Origin: Acanthosepion esculentum
Lineage: Eukaryota > Mollusca > Cephalopoda > Sepiida > Sepiidae
Assembly: GCA_964036315.1 (NCBI GenBank)
Contig: OZ038482.1
Span: 11,459,698-11,523,697, forward strand
DNA length: 64,000 nucleotides
Reading direction: 5' to 3'
Under the pieces are notes generated by a model. That model was not told the DNA's origin. It searched no databases and saw nothing but the letters and a program-made list of their open reading frames with translations. The position numbers were made by a program, and so were the translations under genes. The first letter of the stretch is position 1. Every line of letters begins with the position of its first letter. Of the stretch, positions 22,246-32,438 are shown piece after piece.

Positions 22246-23279
22246 GGTTCATTTGTAGATTTGACGGATGAACTCGGGTAAGAAGGAAAAAGAGAAATTG
22301 AGAAAACTGATCATTTCCACCTTGAAGAGTAGAGAAAATGTTTTTTCGAAAATAATGACATTCTTACAAAATATGTAGAGATGTAAACAAATGTTTTCAG
22401 CTTTGAAATTGATTAACATCAAAAGGAGATTGAAATTGACCAATTAATATTTAAAGAATTCTCTGTTGTTCTCTGCAACTAATTTAATTCCAAACATTTG
22501 ACAAAGAATTTCAAAAATTTCATTTGGGCAAATAATGCTCATCTTGGTTTTTTTTTTTGTTAAATTCATAATTTTTAATAAATTTTTGCAGAATTAAAGA
22601 CAAGATTTGTGGGGTGCACTTGAACTTGCACTCAGAAGCATTTTTATATAGAACATGAAAGTTCGGCTCCCTATTCGATCATGTTAAGCATTTCAGTTAT
22701 TTTTTATTCATGCTTTATAAAAACAATCAAATGCTTTTTTTTAATTTTAAAGAAAACTTCAACTGCTAAGAACTAATCCAAGAAAACTGACACCGTATGT
22801 TTTTTTAAAATTTAACTAACAATGTTAGTTTTTAATTATCAGCAAAATATCAAAATATGAGAAATATCTCCTGCATTGAAAGAAAATTATTTCATTGACT
22901 TCAGTGAAACAAAATAATAAAAGAAAACATTATAATTATACAGGCGTCTCCATTTTTTATTTAAAATGGGATTAATATTTCATTTTGTGTTGATGCTTTT
23001 TTAATTCAAAATGTCCCTTTTCATTTCTGATGTTGCTCTATAGTATCATTGTCACTGTGTGAAGATCTTCCATCAGCTGGTCCAGGAAAATTACTGCTTT
23101 CATGAACTTTATCATTGTTTTGATTTACTGCCAGAGTAAGAAGACTCCTCAAAATGTTGCAGAATTTCTTGATGGGCAACACCATTTTAAAATACTTATT
23201 AAATGTGATATCTAAATCACACTTATCAATAAAATTGTGAAAATTAGAAAAACTAGACTTTATGATTAATATAGGAAAT
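22246..23279. other. No feature recognised
   Basis: AT-rich, T-run at 22549-22558. No coding or repeat signal was found that I could name. Confidence 0.35.
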
Positions 23280-23590
23280 TAAATTGCTCCATTTTAAATA
23301 CAATGTGCCTTCAGGACATAAGACATTCAAGGCTCTTCACAACTTCCTTTAATATATGTGAATTACCATGACTTTTTGTAAAAGATAATTGTGTATTTCC
23401 ACATTGCCTTCACCAAAGTTAGGAGTTCAAAGTTTTCTTTTTCTCAGACCAGCAGCCATACAACACTAAATGACCCAGTCTAATTTACTGTTTAATCCAT
23501 AGCTGGGAGAAAAGGGAAGGGATTCAAATCAAGGCTATTAGTATAAAGTTAATGTGACAGACTAGAATTTCAACTCAGGTTAATGAATTG
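23280..23590 (-). mobile_element. Degenerate SINE-like sequence
   Basis: The minus strand retains pieces of family A (a TCTCCCAGCTATGGAT-like block near 23505). The head and tail are poorly preserved. Confidence 0.35.
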
Positions 23591-23904
23591 TCTTTTCATT
23601 TGAAGAAGGATTACTGCCTTAAAATTGTTTTTTTCTTGACAAGTTGTTATTTTTAATCTTGCATGCAATGCTCAGGAAACAAGAAATGAAAACTGATTAA
23701 ATTTCCTGAATTGATGCTATTATTATGAAACATCAGCATTTAGCCTTCTGATTCCTACTAAAGATGGCGAAATGTTTTAGTTAAGGAGGAAAACGAAAAT
23801 GAAAAATATCTTAAGCCTATTCTAAAGATGAGATACACTGAAGAAGGGCCACAAATGTAATTGTAGAAACATTATTGACAACAATATGAAAAACAGTCAA
23901 CAAA

Positions 23905-24310
23905 ATATATAGAATAATGAAAATCCTAGAGAAAATAGCAAAAGACTAAAGAACATATACTCTGAAATGGGCCAAAAACAACAAAGATAAAGATAATAAT
24001 GTAGATAATAATATATAGAATAATGAAAATACTAGAGACAATAGCAAAAGACTAAAGAACATATTTTCTGAAATGGGCCAAAAACAACAAAGATAAAGAT
24101 AACAATGTAGATAATAATATATAGAATAATGAAAATACTAGAGACAATAGCAAAAGACTAAAGAACATATTCTATGAAATGGGCCAAAAACAACAAAGAT
24201 AAAGATAATAATGTAGATAATAATATATAGAATAATGAAAATACTAGAGACAATAGCAAAAGACTAAAATAACAAAGGTAAAGATAATAATGTAAAATAG
24301 TCTACAAAAT
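23905..24310. repeat. 106-bp tandem repeat, about 3.5 copies
   Basis: The block GGGCCAAAAACAACAAAG recurs at 23969, 24075 and 24181. Units share AATAATGAAAATACTAGAG and AATAGCAAAAGACTAAAG. The last unit lacks its middle. Confidence 0.9.
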
Positions 24311-24636
24311 ATTTCCTTTATTCTTAAAATCTCATGAATTGAAATGACACTTTTGATTTATTTCTCTAACTAAACACTGGCATAAACTGAGAAAATCGAA
24401 TCAAATGAATAAAGGTGATGGAATATTTTTTGTCCATTTCACTTGTTACAATGAAAAACTAAACTAAATTAACTAAATGACCAATGACCAATTAACTAAA
24501 TTAACTAAATGACCAATGACAATTATTAGTTGTGTGTTGATTACTTCCTCTAATAAAGAGTTATTCTCTTTCTTTGCATATTTAATACCAAGCAAATATC
24601 TTCGGTTATCATTAATGTTTCTGTTCCACTAAGACT

Positions 24637-25559
24637 GTACATCATCCTGGGTAAGACGATAAACTACATCCAACAGCAAGGCCTCTGATCCGGAGGTTTT
24701 GAGTAGTGTGGAAGCAACTCTTAATTGCTGGTGTTCCCAGGTTCACCATAGTCCAGTCTAGTAGCAACTGTCAGGGTCCCAGCTATGGGCAAATAGTTTA
24801 TCCCCAAACTGGGGTCAAAATGTGTAAAAATTGGTTTTAATACCAGCAATACATTTTTGTAAAAAATGATTACCAGCAATAGATTTTCAAAGAAAATATT
24901 ATTACCAGCAATACTTTTTTGAAAAAAATATTACCAGCAATACTTTTTTGAAAAAAATATTACCAGCAATACATTTTGGGGAAAAATATTACCAGCAATA
25001 CTTTTTTGAAAAAAATATTACCAGCAATACATTTTGGGGGAAAATATTACCAGCAATACTTTTTTGAAAAAAATATTACCAGCAATACATTTTGGGGGAA
25101 AATATTACCAGCAATACTTTTTGGGGGAAAATATTACCAGCAATACTTTTTTGGAAAAAATATTACCAGCAATACATTTTGGGGGAAAATATTACCAGCA
25201 ATACTTTTTTGAAAAAAATATTACCAGCAATACATTTTGGGGGAAAATATTACCAGCAATACTTTTTTGAAAAAAATATTACCAGCAATACATTTTGGGG
25301 AAAAATATTACCAGCAATACTTTTTTGAAAAAAATATTACCAGCAATACATTTTGGGGGAAAATATTACCAGCAATACTTTTTTGAAAAAAATATTACCA
25401 GCAATACATTTTTAGAAAAAAATATTACCTGCAATACATTTTGGGGAAAAATATTACCAGAAATACTTTTTGAAAAAAATATTACCAGCAATAAGTTTTG
25501 TCAGCATTAAATAACCCATTGAGATGTTGATATGCCGTAAAACGAACCTAACTAACCAA
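24637..25559 (+). mobile_element. SINE, family D, with expanded internal minisatellite
   Basis: The head is CCTGGGTAAGACGATAAACT. Then come the AGGAGGTTTTGAG-type block, TTGCTGGTGTTCCCAGG and GCTATGGGCAAATAG. The 3' tail is GCATTAAATAACCCATTGAG with ATGCCGTAAAAC and an AACC-rich end. ACTAAGACT on both sides (24628-24636, 25560-25568) is a plausible target duplication. Its middle is expanded by the 29-bp array listed separately. Other copies: 28206-28546 (minus), 33856-34257, 40520-41170, 47880-48225 (minus), 51610-52015. Confidence 0.8.
24841..25500 (+). repeat. 29-bp minisatellite inside a SINE, about 23 copies
   Basis: The unit starts ACCAGCAATACATTTTGGGG and ends in AATATT. Two unit types (CTTTTTTGAAAAAAATATT and CATTTTGGGGGAAAATATT endings) largely alternate, giving a 58-bp higher order. 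Because 29 is not a multiple of 3, all three frames cycle, producing spurious repeated peptides. Confidence 0.95.
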
Positions 25560-25599
25560 ACTAAGACTAAAGTCAATATTTGAGTATTTTCATAAAAAT

Positions 25600-26120
25600 A
25601 CATTTAACAATTCTTTTTCTATGTGCCGTGTTCCTTCAGGATATTGCCAATCATGGCTCTCCACAATTTCCTGTTCTTTGTAGCTCTTAATACATTTTGT
25701 ATTTCCCTATCTCTCCTAAATCATGTTCTACCATCCATTTACACAAGCTTGCTAGTTAGGTTATGCTTTGTTTTCCTCTTGCCTTCAATATGTCCTGTGA
25801 GTATCACATTTTCCAACCTCTCTTTCCTCATTATGCGCCTTAAAAATTTCAATTATATCTTTCTTATGTTAAGTGTAAGTGTCTTTAAAATTTTGTCATT
25901 GCTCATATGTCTGGTTCATGGTGTCCTGTCAGCATCCTTCTGTGGAAGCACATTTACCATCATTCACTGCCATATATGGGAGGGAGGGATATTACATAAC
26001 AGTTAAGAACTCTTTACGGGCACAAATCAAAGCAAAAGAAAAAAGAATATGTTGCTGCGGGCAAGAAACAGTCTTAGTTGAATTCCTATCTTGTATACTA
26101 ATCTCAAACTAACTTCCTTC
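25600..26120 (-). pseudogene. LINE (RTE/I-like group) reverse transcriptase C-terminal relic
   Basis: Reading the minus strand down from about 25870, the relic shows EIFKAHNEE-like sequence, TGHIEGKRKTKHN, WMDG, ATKNRKLWRAMIGNILKEHGT and a stop. This GHIEGKR ... RKLWRAMI ... LK arrangement is the C-terminus of a LINE group distinct from the jockey-like one at 8862-9335. The palm is not preserved. Several stops and frameshifts make it inactive. Matching relics on the same strand lie at 51225-52440 (including part of the palm) and 57560-57800. The clade assignment is tentative. Confidence 0.6.
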
Positions 26121-26179
26121 CTTCACCTTTTGATAAACCTTTTTAGATTTGTCATTGCCCCTGATCCCCATCTCCAAAT

Positions 26180-26420
26180 CACTGTGCTTGGCAGCTAATG
26201 GCATGAGTATAGAATTCCAGCCAAGGTCGTCATGTCCACTTCTGCATGAGTACTCTTGGGAAAGCTATAAGTTAAATAGCAGGGTAGATTGGGCTATCTA
26301 GCCTTGGTTAGCAATCAGTCTAGAACAACTAAATTTGAAACCAGTTGGTCATGGGGTGGGAAGATAACCAAACAATAAAAGCCTACATGTGATGAAAACC
26401 ACAGCAGTCACACCTAACAT
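26180..26420 (+). mobile_element. Degenerate tRNA-derived SINE
   Basis: Box-B-like GAATTCCAGCC region, CTCTTGGGAAAGCTATAAG, then TAGCAGGGTAGATTGGGC and TAGCCTTGGTTAGCAA blocks of the SINE A body, with a different 3' end. Confidence 0.5.
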
Positions 26421-26623
26421 AGTGAGGCTGTGGCCTCATGCTCTACAGCAGTTTACTTACGGAGGAGAAGAACAAGGAGGATTATTAATATTTTCTGCTT
26501 TGGAAAATTTTTTCTTTTCTTCTAAGAGTAAAAATAGGATTTTGCTTGAAAATTGTTCCCTTGGAAAATCAAAGTAATAATTTAATCATTTTTGCTTAAA
26601 TTGGCAGACAAACAATATTTAGC

Positions 26624-26944
26624 TGCTTTACATTATTCGGACTATTGTCCTCATCTTTGTCACCATATTTATTACAACATTTCGGCCGTTGTACATTCCA
26701 GCCTTCTTCAAGTGTTTGGAATGTTGAACTGAACCCTTTATTTCGCTCACTGGGTTAGACTGTTCTAGTTCCATGTGCCATGTTTTAATGAATGTCAGTT
26801 ATCAGTTATCTCCTGTTAATTCCCCTCTGCAAGTTCTCCACTGCCTTAACTGGGTATTGAACTCACACTCTTTGGGTCCTGTCACTCGATCTAACCAACA
26901 CCTATATCTACTGTGTCATGTGTTCTTGAGCAAAATAAAAGGTT
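26624..26944 (-). mobile_element. SINE family C, minus copy of an inverted pair
   Basis: Full tail-to-head copy on the minus strand: ACTATTGTCCTCATC, CGGCCGTTGTACATTCC, then a head ending near the tRNA-like TGGGTCCTGTCAC block and the GACACAGTAGAT-type start. The plus-strand partial copy begins at once after it. Confidence 0.75.
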
Positions 26945-27095
26945 CAGTTCGCCATTCCAACCACCTGAAGAAGGCCGGAGTGTACAACGGCCGAAACGTT
27001 GTAATAAATATGGCGACAAAGATGAGGACAATAGTCTGAATAATGTAAATAGTGTACATAATACCTCATCTCAGAAATATAGACAGATTTAGCTG
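26945..27095 (+). mobile_element. SINE family C, 3' half, plus copy of the pair
   Basis: Starts GTTCAGTTCGCCATTCC and ends TCTCAGAAATATAGACAG. The fold CTGAAGAAGGCCG...CGGCCGAAAC lies at 26968-27001. Head-to-head with the preceding copy it can form a foldback. Confidence 0.8.
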
Positions 27096-27334
27096 CTTGT
27101 TTGTCAGTACAAAGAATTATATTCAGTTGGGATCCCAGTTTTGACTTCTTACCCAACATAGACAGTACTTGAATCAGTACATCTATGTTCTCTCTGTTTA
27201 ACCCAAATATATTGTTTTTAAGTGGCAGTTCCAATTGTTTTCGAATAATGACATTCAACAATTTCTCAAGACCACACATATCTTGGAGGTGCTGGTAATT
27301 ATGGTATTATGGCTAGGGAAAAAAAAGACATGGG

Positions 27335-27567
27335 TGTTGTTGTGGCCTTGTTAGGGCCAGAAATAAAGACACAAAGAGAGGAATTGAGTTAAACAAATAT
27401 ATTAACAGAAACAGTAATACAAACACATACAAACGAGAGTGTTACAGCAAGAATGTTCGGTCCGACTGTCAGAGCTGACTGCTGAAAACTTCCCTCACCA
27501 AAAGGCAGTACCTGCTCCTATTTATAGCTGGGAGAGTCCATGCATGCATGGGTAAATTACCATAACA
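27335..27567 (-). mobile_element. Solo LTR (short)
   Basis: On the minus strand it starts TGTTATGGTAATTTACCC, carries TATA box AGCTATAAATAGG at about 27515-27527, and ends GGCCACAACA. TG...CA ends and the promoter position fit a small LTR. The target duplication is not clear. Confidence 0.55.
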
Positions 27568-27689
27568 CGTGCCCCATTCAAGTGATTGATAGCAACTGTT
27601 TTTATTTCAATTATATACAAATGTATTGGTTCTGTCTTAGCCAATCAGCATTATCTTTACAACATATTATACAACAGTAATGCAATGAA

Positions 27690-27850
27690 TATCTGCACAT
27701 AAAGTTCAAGTTCCAGGCATGTCTGCTGCACTCATTTTCAAACAAATGGGTCAAATAGCAGAGTAAACTGGGCTTTGTAGCCTTGTGTGGCAACCAGCTT
27801 AAAAGAAGGAAAATTATGAATTCCAAACTTTGGAGGAGACAACAGGAAAC
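27690..27850 (+). mobile_element. SINE A-type fragment
   Basis: AAGTTCAAGTTCC (box-B like), TAGCAGAGTAAACTGGGC and TAGCCTTGTGTGGCAACC are the SINE A body. The first and last parts are missing. Confidence 0.5.
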
Positions 27851-27929
27851 TACTCCACTATCTTTCTTAAGAATGCATGGTAATTCAGAGATAAAGAAAA
27901 GGAATCTACAGAGTATTATGATTGCCTAC

Positions 27930-28745
27930 ATCCTGTCTTGAGAGAGCGTTCAGAAGCATCAATGTGTCCTTGTGGGTGATGAAATATTTGACACCCTACA
28001 GCCCCTTTCCAACAGACAAAACATTTCAAGCCTCTCTGTTCTCTCTCACTATTCCCATGGCAAATGTTCTGGTGAGCTACATTCCTTGGTTCCACCAACC
28101 CTACCCTTTGCAACTGGGACCCATCAGGCTGCGTACACACAGAAGAATCATTCTCATTTCTGTTGTATCCCATTAGTAAGAAGTTTGTTTAGTGACATAT
28201 TAACTTCTTATAGGTTATTTAATGCCAAAATTTAATTTTCTTGGGAGCATTAGTAATTTCTTTTAAAAATGTATAGCTGGTAATCTTTTTTTCCTTACAG
28301 AAGTGTATTGCTGGTAATTTTTATTACTATAAAAATGCATTGCTAGTATTTTCACTATCATAGTTTTTTGTTCCCAATTTGGAGGTTAACTATTTGCCCA
28401 TGGCTAGGACCCTAACAGGTGCTACTACTCTGGCTTAGAATGAACCTGGGAACAACAGGAATTAAGAGGTAGTTCCATGCTCCTCAAAATCTCCTGATCA
28501 GAGGCCTTGCTGCCAGTTGTAGTTTATCATCATACCCAGGATAGTAGTAAGTTCCACTTGGTCAGCTTCTTCTCAAGAACTTCTACTTTATGGAAAAAAC
28601 TCCCTGCAGACTTGACCTCTTCAAGTCCATGGTTAACCATTATATTTCCTACACTTTTTACTTTTCTTATGCCTATACAACACCATACAGTAACCCTCTA
28701 CTTTGAGTGGCTCTTGAGTCTTGTATTGGGTAAACATTAGTATAA
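27930..28745 (+). pseudogene. LINE 3' fragment, interrupted by a SINE
   Basis: The post-palm end of a LINE. Part one (27930-28205) encodes ISSLSVLSHYSHGKCSGELHS and LVPPTLPFATGTHQAAYTQK, ending NHSHFCCIPLVRS. Part two (28547-28745) resumes with a FFSRTSTLWKKLPADLTSS-like stretch and a final LYFEW...LVLGKH, near the protein's end. Between them lies a minus-strand SINE of family D (28206-28546). Removing it makes the two halves continuous in order, which shows that the SINE is younger. The 3' end resembles the isolated LINE tails at 41940-42140 and 51335-51548. The reverse transcriptase palm is absent. Confidence 0.7.
28206..28546 (-). mobile_element. SINE family D inserted in a LINE
   Basis: On the minus strand: head GGGTATGATGATAAACTAC, GATCAGGAGATTTTGAGGAG, TAGTTAACCTCC, two or three divergent copies of the ACCAGCAATACACTT unit, and tail ending near CATTAAATAACC. 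Few internal repeat units remain. Confidence 0.75.
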
Positions 28746-28746
28746 A

Positions 28747-29320
28747 GAAACAAGCTACAGTATTTAAAAAACAAATTGTGTCTCACATGAAAATAACTTA
28801 TGTTCATTCTTCTTACAGTGATCATATGATTTGATTAGACCAAATCTGGTCAGTCTAGTTGTGTGCTTGTAAAAGACTCCAAGCTTTAGAAAGAAAAGAA
28901 AGGACCCAAGTAGTAACTAAGATAGATGATGATGTTCTGGGTTGAAGGAGAAGAAGAATATTTTTTAATATTATTTTGGAAAGATTACAACTTTGTTTTA
29001 CCTTTGAACGGATTATATTTTGAATTTACTTATCCACTTCAAGATTGGCTTAAGAACTTGGACATTATTCAAAATCAAAAACCAGGAATCTTTGTAACTC
29101 TTACAAACCTGTGACCCATAACATCACTCTTCAAAAGAAAATTAGGATTATCCTTGGCTCCATTACAGATGATTTTGACACAATGTGTACAATGAAGCAA
29201 TTTTGTTTTTTGTCTTTTTTGTTTTATTCTTACTCAGATTTTTAATTTATTTACAAACAAACAAGGATTTTGACTCTAAATTCATATTTAATATATATTT
29301 CAATTTTAAATACTATTGAT
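28747..29320. other. No feature recognised
   Basis: AT-rich. The 62-codon frame at 28926-29114 shows no family signature. Confidence 0.35.
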
Positions 29321-29354
29321 ACTATGTACCATTTCAGCTAGTTGTATACAGATA

Positions 29355-30138
29355 TACAGTACAAGACGAAAAATGGACGCCCCCCCCTAGAAATGACGAT
29401 GAACTAAATATAAAGCTTATTACATTTGTATTTCCATTTATCAACATGCCTAAGAATTGTTCTGACCTTGGGAAAGGCCAAATCGCCGCTTTTCATGATC
29501 TTGGGTTGTTGAATAGATCATAGCTGATTGGATTAATCGAAGGGAGTCATGAGTCTGCAAGCTAATCAAAAAGAGAAATCAAACTGGACCATATAATAAA
29601 CGTAGCGGATCTGGTTGACCGATAAAAACTACCGAGAGATAAAAATTTGGTTCGTCAATGCAAAAAACATCGACTCGCAACAGCACAAGATGTTTCCAAA
29701 GCAGCTAGTTTGGCGGTTTCTTCGATAACAGTCAGATGCAGAATTAAATCAAAAGGCATTGTTTCCAAAATACATGAAAATGAAACCTTTCATATCTGGA
29801 AAAAATCAAAGGGCATGGTTGGTTTGGTGCAAGGCACATTTACATTGGACTAAATCTCATCGAGAAGATGTCATGTGGAATGACAATAGCCTCTTTACTC
29901 TTAGATATGAAGGACGAATATATGTTTGGTATACACCCAGTAAAATGAATACTCGAGTGACTACCAAGGGCACTGTTAAACACAATAAAAAAATCAAAGT
30001 TTGGGGTGCATTCACAGCAACAGAGTTGGTAATTTGTACAAAATCAAGGGAATGATAGACCAGCATCAATACCACAGCATTCAACAAATTCTGTTACTCA
30101 TTGTCTTGGTAAAAATACAAAAATTGACTTGTACTGTA
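29355..30138 (+). pseudogene. Tc1-like transposon with internally deleted transposase
   Basis: Terminal TACAGTACAAG (29355-29365) is inverted as CTTGTACTGTA (30128-30138). Inside, the transposase relic starts MPKNCSDLGKGQIAAFHDLG near 29448 and continues with the two helix-turn-helix regions (SHESA..LIKKRNQTGPYNKR; VRQCKKHRLATAQDVSKAA). It then shifts frame near 29755 to AWLVWCKAHLHWTKSHREDVMWNDNS, where the Asp of WNDNS corresponds to the first catalytic Asp region. It ends with KIKVWGAFTATELV and a stop near 30052. At 784 bases it is about half the usual length: the second and third catalytic residues are deleted, and at least one frameshift plus several stops inactivate the rest. It therefore could not move by itself. 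Confidence 0.8.
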
Positions 30139-30149
30139 CTTTAGAAGAC

Positions 30150-30325
30150 TTTCATTAAATACCACTGATTACTATGTACCATTATTTTAAGTGTACCTTG
30201 ATTTTATACCTTTGGCTACTTTGTACCGTTTAGGCTACTTAGTGATTATATACAGATAGATTTTAGTGGTACCTACATTGAGTAACTCTGACTACTATGT
30301 ACCATGTTGCCTACTTACAGGTTGC
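30150..30325. repeat. Imperfect tandem of an ACTATGTACCAT unit
   Basis: ACTATGTACCAT or ACTTTGTACCGT recurs near 30170, 30220 and 30292, with TATACAGATA-type ends. A further copy (29325-29354) lies left of the Tc1 relic and a diverged one near 42455-42500. Confidence 0.6.
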
Positions 30326-30344
30326 ATGCAGATACATATAAATT

Positions 30345-30515
30345 GTATTTTCATTAATTGTCTACATTTCTGAGATGAGGTATTGTAACTATTTACACTA
30401 TTTACATCGTTCTCATCTTGATCGCCATATTCATGACATTTCGGCCATTGTACACTCAGACCATCATCAAGTGATATATGTTGGAATTTCGAACTGAACA
30501 CTTTAGATTGGGAGG
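30345..30515 (-). mobile_element. SINE family C variant, 3' half
   Basis: The minus strand reads TTCAGTTCGAAATTCCAACA, TTGATGATGGTCTGAG, GTACAATGGCCGAAATGTC and ends at TTTCTGAGATGAGG inverted. It carries the variant TATATGTTGG segment also seen at 61384-61400. Confidence 0.65.
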
Positions 30516-30639
30516 GGTTAAATCTAGTTCAAAGTGGTGCTGAAAAATTCTTGCCCAAACCCATTTTATCATTGTAGGTGGAAAGGATGTTCTTATTACT
30601 AAGTGACAATTTTTTTGTGCTTATTTTTGAATTTTTTCG

Positions 30640-31900
30640 TATCATTGACTGAAACACGTCAATGGAAAATGTGGAATTTTCCTGCATTGAACTTTGGGCT
30701 GTCATGAAGTTCCTGTTCATGCAGAAGAAAATGCCAAAGACAATCCACAAGTGTCTATTACACAAAGACTGAGTGACAAGTGCCTGTTATACCGAACTCG
30801 GAAGAAGTCATGTGCCAACTTTCAGTGTTGAGATTTTGAGACCCAAGTTGCAGCAAGGACTCTGAGAAGTCTTTGATGCTGTCAACTCCTGGAATTTTTA
30901 ATGAGCTAATTTTGGATCATCAAAGAATCTAGGCCAAGGTATTGCTGAGACACTAGTGTTATCTAAGGAACATGATGGGATTTATAATTCAGGAACAGTT
31001 GGGTATGCAGAGACTGTCAGCTAAGTGTTTGCTAAAATGCCTGAATACTGACCAGAAATGGTATTGAGTGGACATTACTGCAGTCACTTTGCAGAACTAT
31101 TAGCAATCTTGTCATACTGCTGATAAAGCATGATTACCACTCTGATCTGGGCACCAAGCAACATTCTACATGGTGGTGGAAATTTGAGTTCTTTATAGCT
31201 GAAGGAATTCAAGACTCAAAATCTTTTGTAACCTAAAGAAGGTTACTAAAAAGAATAATCAAACAAAGTTTGGTAATGAATGATAATACTTAGGACAAGA
31301 ACAACACATATAAGATTCGCCAGTGGCATGTAGAAGTAGTCAACTGCTAGAAGTGAATCAAGTGAATTCCACATTGAATCTCCAACTGCAGACCAACATA
31401 CATTATTCACTACTGTATTTATTGGAATGGGGCCATACCCATTATTGTCTGTAGATGCTACAACAAAATCAGTAGACAATGACACGGTCATTGTTTTTTG
31501 GAAGAAGGAAAGTATCTTCAAAAGGGTCAAAACAATTAATGCAGAATATAACTTACTTACTGTGCTGATTAAAGCTGCTGAAAAATGACCTTTTTTGTTG
31601 TTTTTGCAAAATAATGCACCTGATAATAAGACTGGCAATGCAATGAATATTCTGAAGAATTTGAAGTTCCCTATTCACCAGATTTTGATCCAGCTGAATA
31701 TTTTCTGCTTTCAAACCATAAAATACATCTCAAACATGTTTTAAATAATTTGGAGGTGATACCAGCAGCAGAGCAGTATTTAAATGACCAGATATGAGAT
31801 TTTTGTGGGAATCGTTAAAGAAACTTGAAAAAATGATGTGCTTAGTGTGTTTAACTGTGGGATGAATCTATAGAATAGAATGTAAATTTCCCAGTTCTGG
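30640..31900 (+). pseudogene. Mariner transposase, degenerate
   Basis: A decayed mariner transposase. The N-terminal helix-turn-helix relic reads FSCIELWAVMKFLFMQKKMPKTIHKCL near 30680-30765. Near the other end, LLFLQNNAPDNKTGNAMNILKNLKF (31595-31665) holds the second catalytic site with Asn in place of Asp. YSPDFDPAEYFLLSNHKIHLK near 31675 corresponds to the family's YSPDLAPSDYHLF box, and the relic runs on through LNNLEVIPAAEQYLNDQ. The middle, including the first catalytic Asp, is not readable. Stops and frameshifts are numerous. It belongs to a different mariner lineage from the copy at 53378-54412, and is much older. No terminal inverted repeats were found. Confidence 0.65.
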
Positions 31901-31957
31901 GTCATGATCTTTTTAGTCAGTCAAAAACTTTTCAGCACCACTGCTACTACTCTTACA

Positions 31958-32193
31958 ACCTGGTGAGTCTAAGGAAGATGACCATTCTACATTATCTAGA
32001 GAAAATAATCATGAAATGTATAAAATCTTTTCTATAAAAACATTTTTCTCAAGTCATGTTATAGCTTATGGCTACATCATGCTGAAACACCAGTTTCCAT
32101 ACAATCACCAGTTAAGCAATGTCCAGCCTGGTAAGTCTAAGGAAGATGTACGTACTACATTATCTAGAGAAATAATCATGAAATGTATAAAAT
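31958..32193 (+). repeat. Direct repeat (69 bp) around a partial 5S-like sequence
   Basis: CCTGGTGAGTCTAAGGAAGA... to AATGTATAAAAT (31958-32026) recurs at 32125-32193 with few changes. Between them sits the 5S rRNA-like stretch 32064-32136, whose last bases overlap the second copy. Confidence 0.85.
32064..32136 (+). pseudogene. 5S rRNA-like fragment
   Basis: GCTTATGGCTACATCATGCT corresponds to the start of metazoan 5S rRNA, and AGTTAAGCAATGTCCAGCCTG to its internal box A region. The last third (intermediate element and box C) is replaced by unrelated sequence, so it is a truncated relic. Confidence 0.65.
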
Positions 32194-32438
32194 ACACACT
32201 CATTATTGTAGAACATAATATTTTAATATATTAGGAAATAAAAGTTTATACTTGGATTGAGGTAACCACAACCATTTCAATTCTGATGCTTTATAGATTA
32301 CTATGGCTTTATGCTGCACCATAAATTCTTCAGGATGATAGAAAATTCCAACAGTTTCAGGTTTTCCTTTCAGACATTTTGAGCTAAGTAAATCAGATGA
32401 ACTGCATAGATAAGGAAGTATTATTACACCCTGGCAGG
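32194..32438. other. Spacer, nothing recognised
   Basis: Ordinary AT-rich sequence between the two 5S-like stretches. Confidence 0.35.

Noticed and set aside
24976..25510. Repeated Asn/Ile/Thr/Ser/Tyr peptides as a repeat protein
   Set aside because: Translation of the 29-bp minisatellite cycling through three frames.
26968..27001. Functional hammerhead ribozyme in SINE C
   Set aside because: Core, stem II and GAAA are present, but no stem I and no convincing stem III could be paired. Kept only as a hammerhead-like relic.
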